A stretch of 64,000 bases of DNA from Uranotaenia lowii (GCF_029784155.1 NW_026597122.1:1-64000), one strand, 5' to 3'. Counted from the first letter of the stretch, positions 35,013-47,822 are shown. A program made the numbers and translations. The notes: generated by a model from the sequence alone, not told the origin.

Positions 35013-35672
35013 CCCGATCAGAAGAGAAAAACTAAATTATATCAAGATGAGATATTTTGATATTCAATTTTTTCCTATCTGGATGAGTTATAATTTAGTA
35101 CTCGTAGGATGTTAAAATATCTCAAATTATATCAAAAAATCTATACGATCATAGCTAAATTATATTAATTTTAGATATGCTCCTTTCAAGATTATATCTC
35201 GTTGAGATAGCATAATTTGATATTGGGCAGAACAAAACCTATCAAAATTATAACTTATCAAGATATGAGTGCTTCCAGAAAATTACTAGTGGAATGTCAA
35301 TAAACCATATTATTTGCTAAAACCATGTTCCATTTTTGGTTTCCTAAAAATTGGATCCAATTTTAAGGATCTGTTGAGTGAAACTCATTAATGTACGGTT
35401 TGGGCCGTTGACTTCGATGTCCGTGTTTCAGAAAAAGTTGCACATATATCAAAATAAGATATAATCATTTTATTTTGGGACAACCTGAAAAAATTCTTTA
35501 TCATTGAAAATTATCTCAACCCCATTCAAGTCTGTCAATCAGAATAAGATATAATTCAGATTGGAGAAACTTAAAATCTAAATTTTTCAGTACTTAATTA
35601 TAACTGAATCAGATGTAAATATCTTGGTGAGATACGTTTGAGTTATTATTTTGATATGCTCTCCTGATCGGG
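35013..35672. mobile_element. 660-bp TIR element (MITE) rich in GATATAAT
   Basis: CCCGATCAGAAGAG at the left and, complemented, CCCGATCAGGAGAG at the right form a 14-base TIR with one mismatch. Variants of TATAATTTGATAT and AGATATAAT recur throughout. The TSD is not clear, so the superfamily is not assigned. Confidence 0.7.
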
Positions 35673-35689
35673 AATGCTAGGTTTTCAGA

Positions 35690-36640
35690 TGTTCTTAAGA
35701 AAATTCGTCGCCGGTCTGTAAGACATCAAGAAACCCAGCAGCAAGTGGCAACGATAGTTAACATCACCAAGCAAATCGAAGTTTTGCAGCAATTCATCTC
35801 GGATCAATTCGACCAATTCAAAGCCGAACTAAACTTCATGAAGGAGGACATCGATCAAATTAGGTAGGACATGGATGAATGGAAGATTAAACACGATTAA
35901 TTAGCTCAGAAGGTTGATCGCATGGAACTTGATTATGATTGATAAGCTGTGACGATCAACGCTGAATAAAAATGTCGTTATTTTGGGGATTCCGAAAGTT
36001 GAAAATGGAGATGTGAAAAACACTATCAATAAATTATTCAAAGTATTGGAGTCCCATCAGAATGGTAATAATTCGGTTTTATACGCCAAACGTCTCGATA
36101 ACGAATACACTTCTTCTGCTGATAGATTACTAACATTTGACACAAAAGAAAATAATGAAGAGCTGTTAGACAAAAAAAGCTTCACGGACCGCTTTTAGTT
36201 TCAGCCATATTCAAGGATAACACCATGGAAACTAGGAAAATAACGATTCGAGACGAGGTTATATCTTACGGGAGGGAATTCTACAGGAAGCAAAGGATTT
36301 CCAAACCAAGTTGGAGATGAAATACGTGTGGCCCGGCCGAGATGGAAAAATACTAATGAAGCACATGGAAAGTTCAGAGCCGATTGTAATTTCTACAACA
36401 AATCAGTTGCAAAAGTTGCAGAACAACGTTCATTGAATATGTCTTTGGAATGATCTGGTGAACCGAATCCAAAGCGCCATCAAAGAGCTGCGCAGTAAAG
36501 ATAATTAGATATCAGTCGGTGTTCCACAAGGTAGCAACTTGGGACCACTGTAATTTTCAATTTACATCAATAACCTGCCCAAGCTTGGACTTTGTGGGAA
36601 ATCTCGTCTTTTTGCGGATGATACCTCCATGTTTTTTTTC
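35690..36640 (+). pseudogene. LINE remnant: ORF1 fragment and RT scrap
   Basis: 35700-35865 encodes a coiled-coil-like stretch (VNITKQIEVLQQFISDQF...). 35980-36198 gives ILGIPKVENG, like the RNA-binding domain of LINE ORF1. 36305-36440 reads MKYVWPGRDGKILMKHM, typical of the ORF1 C-terminus. 36508-36633 encodes SVGVPQGSNLGPL and LFADDT, the RT core. Stops and frame changes separate the pieces and most of ORF2 is absent. It is a deleted, dead copy. Confidence 0.75.
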
Positions 36641-37814
36641 CTTGTTGCGTTCCTACCACTGCGACCAGATGTTAGATCTTTTGTGGTTTGTCCCCTGTTT
36701 AATGTGGTTAATCAAGATAGATCACTCTGATTGATTTCAACAGTGTTACTTTCTTGTTGTTTAGCATTTTCCCAATCTCCATGTTATATGTTGGTGAAAA
36801 TCCAGAACAGTATGAAAACTGATCTAAATACATTGGGAAACTATTTCGCAGAAAATCTACTTTCGTTAAACCTATAATAAAATTTTTTATTCCAATATGC
36901 CAATCATTACAGTATTATATGAACTTCGGAATGCCATATTTTCATAGCAATTGCAAATTTTTTTAAAAGGTAAAAAAATGATCGAAAATAACGAACAGAC
37001 GTACAACTAGCCCACGAAACTTGTGTTAATTTCCAACGAACGTTATGAACTAATTTTTGTTTTTTGGCTGGGCCACCAGATGTCTTCAAACACATTAAAG
37101 AGAACTGTCAAAACCAAACTGAGAAAAAAAAAACAAAATTTTGGTCAATTTTGAACCGGTCGTATGAACTTTTTGGCATGTTTCAAGCATATTGCTCTTC
37201 AAGTATCGTAATACTTTCGTCTGATTGCATAATGCTTGTTAATCGCTATTTCATTCAAGCATGAAGTGCTAAACTTTGGACAATGGGATGCAAAAGTGAT
37301 ACTTGAATCAATGTCTAGAAACAGTTAATTCTGACGGGTAAGACTGTTCGCCAAGAATGTTCCTAATTGACTGGATATAGCCTATTCGTCCTCTGACGAT
37401 AACCATTTAAGAAGTGCAAACACTTATTGTAAAACTGTTAGGTGGTTATTTCGTCTGCTTCAGTAGTGCAAAATTGAAGAAATGAATAAAAGTTTATCAC
37501 CACTTACAAACTAAGGTGAACGCAAAGTAATACAAACTGACCCACAAAATAAGAATAGAAAAAAGGCAAGGCTACAAAAATTGGTTTTAAAGCTGTAGTT
37601 TTTATGTTTGAAATTAAATTTTAAAACTTGTATAAACAACTCATTCAATTTTTTTTTATTTCGTTTGATTATTGGCGATGGGCGCGCTCGCAATCCCGGT
37701 ATACGATTTCTCATGTGTTAAACAGAGAAAGCAATAGCCTTCACTCCAATTTCACTCCGATTAGCTGATTAATCACGTTCTTTTATTTATTGAATAAGAA
37801 TATAGACTATATTT
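36641..37814. other. Intergenic spacer: nothing identified
   Basis: AT-rich DNA between two LINE remnants. Short frames show no recognisable product. Confidence 0.4.
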
Positions 37815-37817
37815 TAG

Positions 37818-39038
37818 GAGGTACCAACGGCTCAACTTGCTAGAGAAGCTGGCCGCCTCAAGCTAGAGATATTGGGACTGAGCGAAGTCCGTTGGCCTAA
37901 CACTGGAGAACACAAGACACAGTCTGGGCAAGTACTGCTTTACTCTGGCATACGAGGAGAACACGCTATTCGGGAACGAGGAGTTGGTTTCCTATTAAGC
38001 CCGCAGGCCCATGCGGCCCTCATAAGATGGGAACCGATAAACGAACGAATAATCGTAGCCAGATTCAGAACACGGGTTAGAAACCTTACAATGGTCCAGT
38101 GTTATGCGCCAACTGACGTTGCCGACTTGCAGGAGAAAGAGCAGTTTTACAGTCAACTGAACAGCGTGGTAGAGAGAATTCCGAAGGGTGACATTCAAAT
38201 CCATTTGGGCGACTTCAACGCAAAGATTTGCTCCGATAATCAGGACCTTGAGCGCATCATGGGGCGCCATGGCCTAGGACAGATGAGCGAAAACGAAGAG
38301 CTGTTTGTAGAATTTTGTGGCAACAACAACATGGTGATCGGTGGATCGCTCTTTCCCCATCGACCAGCACATAAGGTCACTTGGGTATCCCGAGATGGCC
38401 GAACAGAAAATCAAATTGACCACATCTGCATCAGCCGAAAATGGAGAAGGAGCCTTCTTGATGTCCGCAACAAACGAAGCGCAGACATTGCATCTGACCA
38501 TCACCTCGTCATTGGCGAGATACGACTGAGAGTTGCGCGTGTCCAACGGCGAGAGGAGAAAGTCGGGTGTCGATACGACGTCCGCCGGTTGGAGAATCCA
38601 GAGGTGAAAAGGGCATACGTTGAACAGCTAGAATCCCGAGCCTCGGAGTTGCCGACAGACGGAACAGTCGAAGAACAGTGGTGTGGAATCAAGAATGCCT
38701 TTATCACGACGAGCCATGGTACTCTCGGTAAAGTTTGTGGAAGACGAAGTGAATGGATGTCGGATGAAACCTGGAGGATGATCGATGATCGGAGAAAGGC
38801 GAAAGTCGGAATTGAGCAGGCATGTACCGGGTCAGCCAAAGCAGCCGCCCGCTTACGATATGCGGAGCTGGAAAAGGCAGTTAAACGAGCTTGTAGACGA
38901 GACAAGAGAGCCTGGACAAACTCCCTAGCCGAAGAAGGAGAAAGAGCCGCCGCCATTGGAGATATCCGATTATTATATGATATATCTCGCCACCTTAGTG
39001 GTGCAAGGACTAATGCAATAATGCCGCTGAAAGACTAA
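37818..39038 (+). pseudogene. LINE endonuclease (APE-type), 5'-truncated
   Basis: Open frame directly after a TAG, with no credible start. GLSEVRW (catalytic Glu), LGDFNAKI (Asp/Asn), VTWVSRDGRTENQIDHI and SDHHLVIGE (Asp-His) are the apurinic-endonuclease motifs in order. The first ~40 residues, with the N-terminal Asn motif, are missing. The frame stops at TAA (39036), where homologous elements read on: AGQLLTDRTDQLKRW follows in the same frame. Confidence 0.88.
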
Positions 39039-39093
39039 GCAGGTCAGCTGCTGACAGATCGAACAGATCAGCTCAAGCGTTGGACTGAGCATT

Positions 39094-39981
39094 TTGAAAA
39101 ACTTCCGAGTTACAAATAACAATGGCCAACAGAACCCGCAGCTCGAGGCGCCCACAGTAAGTTGCATAAATGGCGTCAACTCGGAAGCGCCCTCGCTGGC
39201 TGAAATAGAAGCGGCAATCAAGGACATGAAACCCAACAAAGCGCCTGGAATCGATTGCATTCCTGCTGAAATGCTCAAAGCCGACCCTGCCTTGTCAGCA
39301 CAAATGTTGCACCGTCTTTTCGCTGACATCTGGGATACTGCAACATTCCCGGCCGATTGGATGCAAGGTATCCTCGTAAAGGTCCCGAAGAAAGGAGACC
39401 TGACAGAGTGCGGTAACTGGCGAGGCATAACGTTGATCTGTACAACCCTCAAAGTACTCTGCAAAGTGATCCTCCGACGGCAACAAGCTGGATTCCGATC
39501 CGGACGATCATGTGTCGACCACATCACAACGCTACGAATCATACTGGAACAAATCAACGAATACCAGGACTCTCTTCTACTGGTGTTCGTTGATTTCGAA
39601 AAAGCATTTGACCGACTGAACCACGAAAACATCTGGGCTGCTCTTAGACGACGAGGGGTCCCAGAGAAACTAGTCCATTTCATCGAATCACAGTACGAGG
39701 CATTTTCGTGCAAGGTCTTGCACGATGGTGTCTTGTCCGAACCAATCCCGGTAACTGCTGGAGTGAAACAAGGATGTATTTTGTCACCGCTGCTTTTTCT
39801 CATCGTAATAGATGAGATCTTGACTGGATCGATAGACTGTAGACCAAACCGAGGATTACCGTGGAATCCTTCAACCATGGAGCAACTGAACGACGTTGAC
39901 CTGGCAGACGATATTGTTTTGCTCGCCCAAACACAACAAGACATGCAGAGCAAACTCGACGACCTCACCGAAAGCTCCAAG
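39094..39981 (+). pseudogene. LINE reverse transcriptase, N-terminal and palm part
   Basis: Shifted one frame from the endonuclease. Contains NKAPGIDCIPAEM, RQQAGFRSGRSC, VFVDFEKAFDRL, AGVKQGCILSPLLF and DLADDIVLL, where the usual FADD is LADD. A deletion removes residues before QQAGF. The homologous reading ends at DLTESSK; the open frame runs on to 40095 only inside inserted DNA. Confidence 0.88.
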
Positions 39982-41067
39982 CGAAAATTATCCATTACAA
40001 GATTCGGAACTCTAGCGAAAATCGACGCACAAAATCAAAAAGCGCCACCTTCAAATGCTGCGGCAGAAATGCAACTATTTAGTAAAACACGCTAAGGAAA
40101 AAAAACAATTTATATTACACGGTCGGAAATAACTAGCAGTTTGAGGGTTCATTTGCACGACAAACACACTGAGGTCTTTCTCTACGTGGTCTTAGCTCTC
40201 CAGAATTAGCACGATTTTTCGGTATCAGAGTCTTCAATCGCTATTCAAAGCTTTTTTCCTTGGAGGCTGTTCAGATACCACTTGGACAAAAAAATGAGAT
40301 TTTAGACCCCCTCCTCCCCCTCCGTGAACAAGCGTGGAAATTTCGCAAACCCCTACCTCCGTCCCCGGATGTGCACGTGAATAGATTTGATTTTATTTTT
40401 TCAAATCTTATTTAAGAGTTAGAAAATACTATATTTTTTGTTATTGAAATGGCTGATTTGAAAAAAAAAACGAATTAGCACTTCCTGATATAAAATAATT
40501 TTAAAAGTTTTAAATTTCTTAATTATCATATTTATCACATGTTTTCAAGTGGCTACTAGTTGTTTAAACTTAAACTGGAGAACTTTGCAAAATCTGTTAT
40601 ACATATATCATAAATCAGGATCCCAATCAAAATAAATACTTGGTCATGTCATCAAAACCCTCCTCAGCACTGTTCCGTGGAATTTGGAATCAATGATTCG
40701 GCTCAACGAGATATGCAATACAAATTAGTTATCTGTTTTAATTGATGATTATTTTTATTATTGAGGAATCTGAATGCGCAAAAACGAGTGAGGTTCTCAA
40801 TTAAATTGAGTCAGTGGCATAGCTCTTCTTCAAAAATTGGTGAACGTGTGTCAGAGTGCATTTTGCAAATGTATTCCAAAATTGAACAAAAGCATATTAG
40901 AGTGCATTTTAAGCCCCCCGGAACGAGGGGCACAAGTGAAAAATTCAATTATTGAGAAATGTTGACCTTTTCTGTCAGTAGATGGTGTTAAGGTTTGTTA
41001 AAAGATTGTCCGTTGGCATTTATATGCAAAATTTCAAGAGCTCGGTATCTTTGTATATATTATTTTT
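39982..41067. mobile_element. 1,086-bp insertion inside the RTE-like element
   Basis: Flanked by a perfect 8-bp TSD, GCTCCAAG (39974-39981, 41068-41075). Removing the insert and one TSD joins DLTESSK to AAGLKINVGKS in frame. The ends are only weakly inverted: the left AAAATTATCC...GGAACTCTAG and the complemented right AAAATAATAT...CGAGCTCTTG agree at about three quarters of ~32 positions. Probably a decayed hAT-type element. Confidence 0.8.
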
Positions 41068-41075
41068 GCTCCAAG

Positions 41076-41789
41076 GCAGCAGGTCTCAAAATCAATGTCG
41101 GAAAGAGCAAGTCGATGGAAATCAACACAGAAAATCGTTCCAATTTCGTGGTAGCTGGACAACAGGTTGAGACCGTGGAGTGCTTCCAGTATTTTGGTAG
41201 CCAGATTACGCCTGATGGTGGTACCAAGAAGGACATCGAAACCCGTATCAGAAAAGCCCGATTTGCGTTTGCGAGTCTCCGAAACATCTGGCGGTCACGC
41301 TAGATCTCTCTACGAACTAAGATCCGAATCTTCAACTCAAACGTCAAATCCGTATTGCTGTACGGGTGTGAAACTTGGTGCACATATGCGGTGACGACGC
41401 GAAAACTGCAAGTTTTTGTGAATCGCTGCCTGCGGAACATCATCCGCGCTTGGTGGCCTGGCAACTGGATCTCAAACGTTGAACTTCATCGCCGGTGTCA
41501 TCAAAAGACGCTAGAAATCGAGATTCGGGAACGTAAGTGGAGATGGATTGGGCACACGCTGCGAAGAGATGAAAACGAGATTTGCAGAGAGGCGCTTGAC
41601 TGGAATCCAGATGGGCATCGAAGAAGAGGCAGGCCCAAAAGCTCGTGGCGGCGAAGTCTAGCCGCTGAAATCCGCACAGTTGACGAGAACCTTGGCTGGC
41701 AGCAAGTGAAGACGCTGGCTCCGGATCGCCAGCAGTGGAGATCTTTTATCTCAGCCCTATGCTTCGGTCAATCGGCGCCGGACCCTTAG
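41076..41789 (+). pseudogene. LINE C-terminal domain
   Basis: Continues the RT after the insertion. AAGLKINVGKSKSM, FQYFGSQI, YGCETW, RWIGHTLRRDEN and RRRGRPKSSWRRSL are the usual C-terminal blocks of this LINE group. One in-frame TAG (41301) interrupts it and the natural stop is at 41787-41789. Confidence 0.88.
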
Positions 41790-41801
41790 GTAGGTAGGTA
41801 G

Positions 41802-43560
41802 TTATCAACGAAAAAAGCATATGTTTTGAATATGAAATATTTTCTCAACAATCAAAAAAAATGTTAAGAATGTCCTTCTAGTGAGATTCTTTATTGAATT
41901 TTCATTCCAATTTCTATATAGATTAGAAATCCAAATTTAAACTTTTCTTACTAAAGTTTTCTACGATTTATTTTGATATACTTTTATTTTAAAATTTTCA
42001 CCCTGAGATAAATATTCTGAATTCAATCATTTTCCAATTGATAATTCTGTTTATGTTTTCAATACAGATAGAGATTAAATTTATTAACAAGTCTGGTTCT
42101 AAACTCTTCTGATTTTTATAAAAATTACTGATTTTGTGTTTTTAACATATAAATAATCTACATTCTATTTTTATGTTTTAAAATTTACTTTTTGTCACAT
42201 TATATTACTATTTGAAAAAAAAAATTCTTTTTCCTATATTTGAAAATAAATTAAAAATCCGCATCACATCTTTAAAGTTTGAACACATTACTTAAAAACG
42301 ATTTTTTTGTGTTTATGAGTATGAAAATGAAATTTTTTTTTATTTTGAATTGAAATTTTTTAATTCCTTCTTTGATTCTGATTGTTACTTTGTTTCTCAA
42401 TTTTGTATATGAATTGAATTTAAACTTAATATCTCAAATATTGATTTGAAGATATTTTTTTTAATTTAGGACACTGTGTAGTTCTGAAAAAAATATCTGG
42501 GGTTGGAATTATACTCTTGAACTCTTATATCCGTATCTCCATAGAAATTGATTTTTTATTTTGTTTTTTTTTTTCAAATTTTTGATTCCAAGTCTAAAAT
42601 CCTAATGTTTCTTCCCAATTGTTATGAGGGAAATATTTATCCTGCTTTCTATGGAACAGATACCTATCAACGATTGAATAAAAATATTTTAATATCAATC
42701 TTTGATTTTTTTCAAAACTAGAAAATTATAGTTGCTGCTAGCTCTTTTATTTTCGATTAGTTGGCATATAAAAAAATGTTTCGTAGGGGCTCCCCGAAAA
42801 AAAGTGGCTCCCCTTGGCTTAATCCAGCCCTGTTTACATGGAACACATCATTTTTTGTGTGTTTATACTGTCGTCACATGAAGTCTCAATTTTTTTTTTA
42901 ATTATTTTATTTATGATTTTCAGAAACAAAATCAATATGTAAAGAAAAATAAAGAGTAGATACCTACAATTATAAAAACATAAAGGTTACCAAAAAAAAT
43001 TTGAACCGACTGAACTGCTTTCAATTCTTATTCCAAGTTCTTCAAAAGATGCGAATTGAACAAAACCAATATTCTTCAAATGTCTGATAAAAGCACCAAA
43101 CTATTTCCGTTGCAAGCCACGAGGATGGGCTAGGTCAGTCCATTGACTGATGGGTGGCTGAGCGTGGGTGTGTGAGAAGACATTTAAAAACAACTATCAT
43201 TCAACAGGGTGTGAATAGTAGAAGCACTTTCACGCCACACGGAAGGAGCGGAATCTGTAGCTCATGCCATCGTCGAGTGATTCGTGCTTGATATTCCGTT
43301 ACATTCCATGGAAAACTGCGAATGGGAGGGACCGGGAACAACGACATAGTTTCCGTCTCGTTAATTGGAGAAGTTTGATAAGCTTTAGTTATGGACGTCC
43401 TTCCAAAAGGCATTAATTGCCTCTCCCATGGGGAGCAGTCGATTAAAGGCGGATACGTAGCAATCCTTTACGATCCGTAATAAAAAGCGTTTCACATACT
43501 TCTGGGCGTTTCTCGTTTCCGACTAAATATTTCCATCAACTTCAGTCTTCAATCTTAATT
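41802..43560. other. AT-rich spacer upstream of CIB2
   Basis: Low-complexity A/T-rich DNA to about 43050, then a less AT-rich ~500 bases that may be CIB2 promoter or 5' regulatory DNA. The 70-codon minus-strand frame at 43201-43413 is unrecognised and probably chance. Confidence 0.4.
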
Positions 43561-43567
43561 CGAGACG

Positions 43568-43572
43568 TTCAG
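43568..43572 (+). promoter_or_regulatory. Possible initiator for CIB2
   Basis: TCAGT, the arthropod initiator core, occurs 36 bases before the ATG. No TATA box is obvious at the right distance. It is a weak motif, offered only because of position. Confidence 0.25.
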
Positions 43573-43607
43573 TGTTAGTTTCCTAACTATAGGAAGTCTG
43601 CCTGAAA

Positions 43608-43959
43608 ATGGGCAACAAAGTGGTCACGTTTACCGATGAGCAGCTGGAGGATTATCAGGATTGCACCTTCTTCACCCGGAAGGACATTCTGCGGGTGTAC
43701 AAGCGGTTTCGGAGCATGAACCCGGATTTGGTGCCGAAGGTGATGATCGAGGGTCAGGCCAGCACCCTGAAGGTTTCCCGGGAGTGCATCGAACGGATGC
43801 CGGAACTGGTGGAAAATCCCTTCAAGCGCCGGATGTGCGAAGCATTTTCCCGGGACGGCGATGGGGATTTGACGTTCGAGGAATTTTTGGACCTGCTGTC
43901 GGTGTTCAGCGAGATGGCCCCAAGGGATATTAAAGTGTTCTATGCCTTTAAAATATATG
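43608..43959 (+). CDS. Cib2: CIB2 exon 1
   Basis: ATG at 43608 is the first in-frame start and gives the myristoylation-type MGNK. 117 codons plus one base. The frame runs on past the donor as GDYFILTF, which is intron. Confidence 0.92.
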
Positions 43960-44761
43960 GTGATTATTTTATCTTAACTTTCTGATTTAAACGACTGGTT
44001 AAACTTGATATTTGTTTTTGGGTGTGCATTTTTTTTCGAAATCTAGTAGCACACTCAGCATGCTTCACCTGGAAAATAATCCCCTTAATTATTGTAAATC
44101 TATATTTTGATTCTATTTGATTTTCATTTAATACATCATCCAAAATTCTTGGATTTCAATTTTTTACTTTTTTGTCAGTCAGGAATCAGGTGAAACGTCT
44201 GAAATTATGTGCTTTATAATAAAAATTAATTTTCAATTAATCCAACGTCCTGAATTGAACTCTGGCGTTAGATTTGAGTCATGTTTTTCGATGACACTCA
44301 ACGAACAAAACATTTTATGTTTGATTTCTGCTCCTACAAATAAGTTAATCAAGTCTTTCCAAGGATCAAGTCTCTTCATTATCCCCTACAGAATCATTTA
44401 ATAAAAAAAGCAAATAATGCAAAATTTGTAATTGATTTGAAAATTTTAATGTAAGTGTAAATGTTGAACTTTCAATATTGAATGCCGAATTTTATCTTCT
44501 AGAACTATAAGTAGATAGTTTCAAATTTTCGAAATATTTTCAGATTTTGACAAGGACGGCTTTATCGGGCATGCCGATTTGCTCAACGTCATCATCGCCT
44601 TAACACGAAACGAACTAACCATCGAAGAACATCAACAGATTGCCGAGAAGGTTATCGAAGAGGCGGATGTCGATGGAGACGGGAAACTGTCCTATCTGGA
44701 GTTCGAGCACGTGATTACGCGGGCACCGGACTTTATATCGACTTTTCACATTCGAATTTAG
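43608..44761 (+). CDS. Cib2: Calcium- and integrin-binding protein, CIB2 type (two exons)
   Basis: Small EF-hand calcium sensor of 189 residues; vertebrate CIB2 is about the same length. CIB2 works with mechanotransduction channels and integrin tails in animals (known family). Exons are 43608-43959 and 44544-44761, with donor GTGATT, acceptor TTTTCAG and the split Asp of AFKIYDFDKDG. The N-terminus MGNKVVTF carries Gly2 suited to myristoylation. YQDCTFF and the C-terminus STFHIRI are CIB2 hallmarks. Loop 2 has Ser at position 1 (degenerate), loop 3 ends in Asp instead of Glu at position 12, and loop 4 (DVDGDGKLSYLE) is canonical. CIB3 is an alternative name, but insects usually have one such gene. 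Confidence 0.93.
44544..44761 (+). CDS. Cib2: CIB2 exon 2
   Basis: After acceptor TTTTCAG it completes Asp and reads FDKDGFIGHADLL, then EEADVDGDGKLSYLEFE and APDFISTFHIRI before TAG. Contains EF-hands 3 and 4. Confidence 0.93.
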
Positions 44762-44924
44762 AACGGGCGAAATGAGTCTTCGCTATAAGCGCTCTAGCGG
44801 CAAGTGTTGGAAGTAATTTTAGCTCCCCCTAACACGGTGTAAAGTGTCTGAGATAGGGGCGAACGTTTAGTCGAGGTTGATGTCTAGGATAGTATAACAA
44901 AATTGTGTACCGCTACCTAGCTTA

Positions 44925-44930
44925 AATAAA
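44925..44930 (+). terminator. CIB2 polyadenylation signal
   Basis: AATAAA 163 bases after the stop codon, the first canonical hexamer downstream. Confidence 0.6.
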
Positions 44931-47822
44931 TTGAACTTCTATTTTACTGTTATACTTTTCCATACGCCAGAGATGCTCGAAAATTACTACATACAGAATT
45001 GATGAATAAATGAAAAAAGAAAATCAAACAATTTTGGAAAGAATGTCTGCAATGAAAAACTGAGGACAATCAAATATGGTTTCAGTGGAGAGTATCTAAA
45101 TGCACAGGGAAAATATATTTTTTATAATGTCCGAATTTCCTATCAAAAGGACCAAAATCATCACAATTTTTTCAATGACTCGATAGCAGAAATGAAAATT
45201 ATTGGAATTTCTTTCTTTGATATGAATAATATGTCCATAACATTCTTAATTACTCTTAATATCTGTGAATGTTTTAACGATTGGGATAGTTTTTGAAAGA
45301 TTCCAATAGACAACTATTGGAATCACGTTAACAATTTCATGATTTCCCAATAACAAACACAACAAGTTTGTGCAAGAAAATAATCAAGGAAGGGTTTCAT
45401 ATTTCCGTAAGTTCTAATAAGAATTCACCTTAGTTTAAGAAATTTTAGGAATATTTAGGTAGTTAGGTAGTTCAATAACTAGAAATAAGTTCTTTTAATT
45501 TAATATCTAATTTTCAATATAATGGAGAGAACTCGATCCCCTTTTTTTATTTTCATCACATCTTTTAGGGAAAATTTAGCAACTCGCCGTCATTTGTATT
45601 TTCTGATAGACAGCATGTTATTTCAAGTTTATATCCTACAAAAGTTAAAACGACACAAGAACCCGTTGATGAACTAGAAGCATTTTCGTGAGTCGAAAAA
45701 AATTGTGATGTTTTTTAAGTTAAAGGAGACTTCAAACTTAATACAGGGGGCCCTGAGTCAGGACCCTGAGCCCCTTACCCTAGCCAAAAATCTGTCGAAA
45801 TCTGAAGATAAAAGATCCGTTGACTATTTTCTGTCGTATTAGTTCCCATTTCACAGTTTTGTAAGTATCAGACAAAGAGAATTCAAAAAGTTTGTCTACT
45901 GTCCTAATTTCCTGGCATACTTTAAGGCACAATTTTCCAGTTTTTTGATAAATTCAGTATTTTGAGTCCTTAATTACTGGATAAACATAAGTTATTGGAT
46001 AAATATTAGTAATTTATTCAAAAGAAAAATATATCTTGTTAGACTCTAGGGATCAACTGAACCCATAACATACATTTTGGAAAACTTTTTTTTTTTTTTT
46101 TTTTTTAAAAGAGAGTTTAGTATTGCTTTCGAAATATCGTATTATGAAGTTCATGTTATACTATTATGATTGAAACATTGGAATTAATATTTTTATTAAA
46201 ACTTTTTCGTGTGGGAAACATTTTAAAATGATAGAAAAAAAATCTTCAAATCACATTTTGTTAAAATTTTCAAAGAAAGTTCAATAACTCGAAAAATATT
46301 TTTTTTTAAATTTTTTGAGACAACAGCATTATTGTTTAGTTTTATTTGGTACACTTTCTAGAACATTTGGTATTTGTAAGACATTCCGGATTCGAGATAT
46401 ATCGAAGGAATCAGGTATCTCCAGGGATTAAGTATCCTCATTCTCCTCTAAAGTTTTCATATTGATCGTAATGGTGTTAGTAAGTATTAACAAACTTATA
46501 CAAATTTGTTAAAAATGCATCAACATATCTTTTTCTCATTTTAAGATTTTTCATTATTTAAGATGATGATTATTATTATTATTCACTTCAATTCCAAATA
46601 AATTCAAAAACTCTATCAAAGTTTTGTTTGATCAAAGGCAAACTACCGTCACCCATATTTTCGTATTTTGAAATGTTAAATTGGTGATGAATATTATGCA
46701 AGATAGATTATTAAGTATTTACATTTAAACTCGCATATTCATCAAACTGTTGCAGAACGTATGTATTTTATGGAATTTTTCAATCTGGGAAACAATGGCA
46801 AACATTTATTTTCCCTCGAATAGGTAAGTACCTAGAATGCAAAAGGGACGTCAAACTTTTTCCTATTAAGCAAAGTTGAGGACAATAAAATTTAATGCAT
46901 GTTAAACGTAGAAATGATGTTTGTCGTTTTTTTTTTGTTTTTAAGTGTTTCTGCGAACTGTTACAACGAAACTCGATCACACAGAAGAGCTACAGTTGGG
47001 ATTTAATTCCATTAAACTTATGCTGGTGAGGGATTTAAACAAGCTGCACATAATTTAAGTGTTTAGTTGCGTTCACAAGAAGCTGTTGAAATTTCCAAGA
47101 AATTTTGTCCTAGGTCGGCAATGCGATACCTCGGTGGTTTTTTATAATCACAAAACTATCACGAAAAACTGGAGATAAACTGTTCAGTTAAATTCAATGG
47201 ATCAAAACAGAATAGCGTCTACTGGGGCATCATGAAACACTGTTCAAGATCAATGCAACGGTTTTTAAAAACTTAATGTCCAAACATCAAATGTTTTAAG
47301 GTTGATGGGATATTAAATTGACGTAGTCAGAAAAATTATTGGTTTCACCAGTTGTTTTAGAATTTACAAAAACATGCGATTTGCACCCTACTAAAAAATG
47401 GGAGTAAGTTTCTAGAAACTTTGTTTTAAATGAAAAATCAAATGTAAAACGTTTGAAAATTTATAGTTTTTGATCTTAGAAATAACGCATAAAGCCCCAA
47501 TTGCAGTAATTTTTGGTTTTATCGAATTGAATTTTAAATTTTTTCTGTCGAAATAGTTTTTTTTAAGAAAAAGCATTGGGGTGCTGCATACATTTAGGGG
47601 TAAAAAAAATACTACAACAATTGTACTAGCTGAAATCATGAAAATTAATGTTTGGATAGATGAAATTTTGAAATTAACAAAAGCGTGATGCAAAACAATC
47701 ATATTCCAGCACATGGAAACGAGATTTAAAAGGTGAATCTTCGACTGTCCGAAATATATTTTTACACCAACAGTGTTGGTATAGAATAATAAAATCAGTA
47801 TTAAGTTTGTAGGTTATATCAT
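44931..47822. other. Intergenic spacer: nothing identified
   Basis: AT-rich DNA with a long T run at 46087-46106. No coding or element boundary is supported. Confidence 0.4.

Larger units (their letters stand above)
37815..41800 (+). mobile_element. Dead RTE-like non-LTR retrotransposon, split by a 1.1-kb insertion
   Basis: Order is endonuclease, reverse transcriptase, C-terminal domain, then a short TAGG repeat tail (41789-41801), the kind of microsatellite 3' end found in RTE-type LINEs. The 5' end is truncated inside the endonuclease. Defects are a stop at 39036, a frameshift near 39100, a small deletion before QQAGFRSG, a stop at 41301 and an insertion at 39982-41067. Clade is assigned from the architecture and remembered motifs, so it is moderate confidence. 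GC content is clearly higher than flanks. Confidence 0.85.

Noticed and set aside
38973..39995. 340-codon minus-strand frame
   Set aside because: It is antisense to the RTE-like reverse transcriptase, which has clear motifs on the plus strand.
43661..43933. 90-codon alternative frame over CIB2 exon 1
   Set aside because: Overlaps the conserved EF-hand frame and has no motif.
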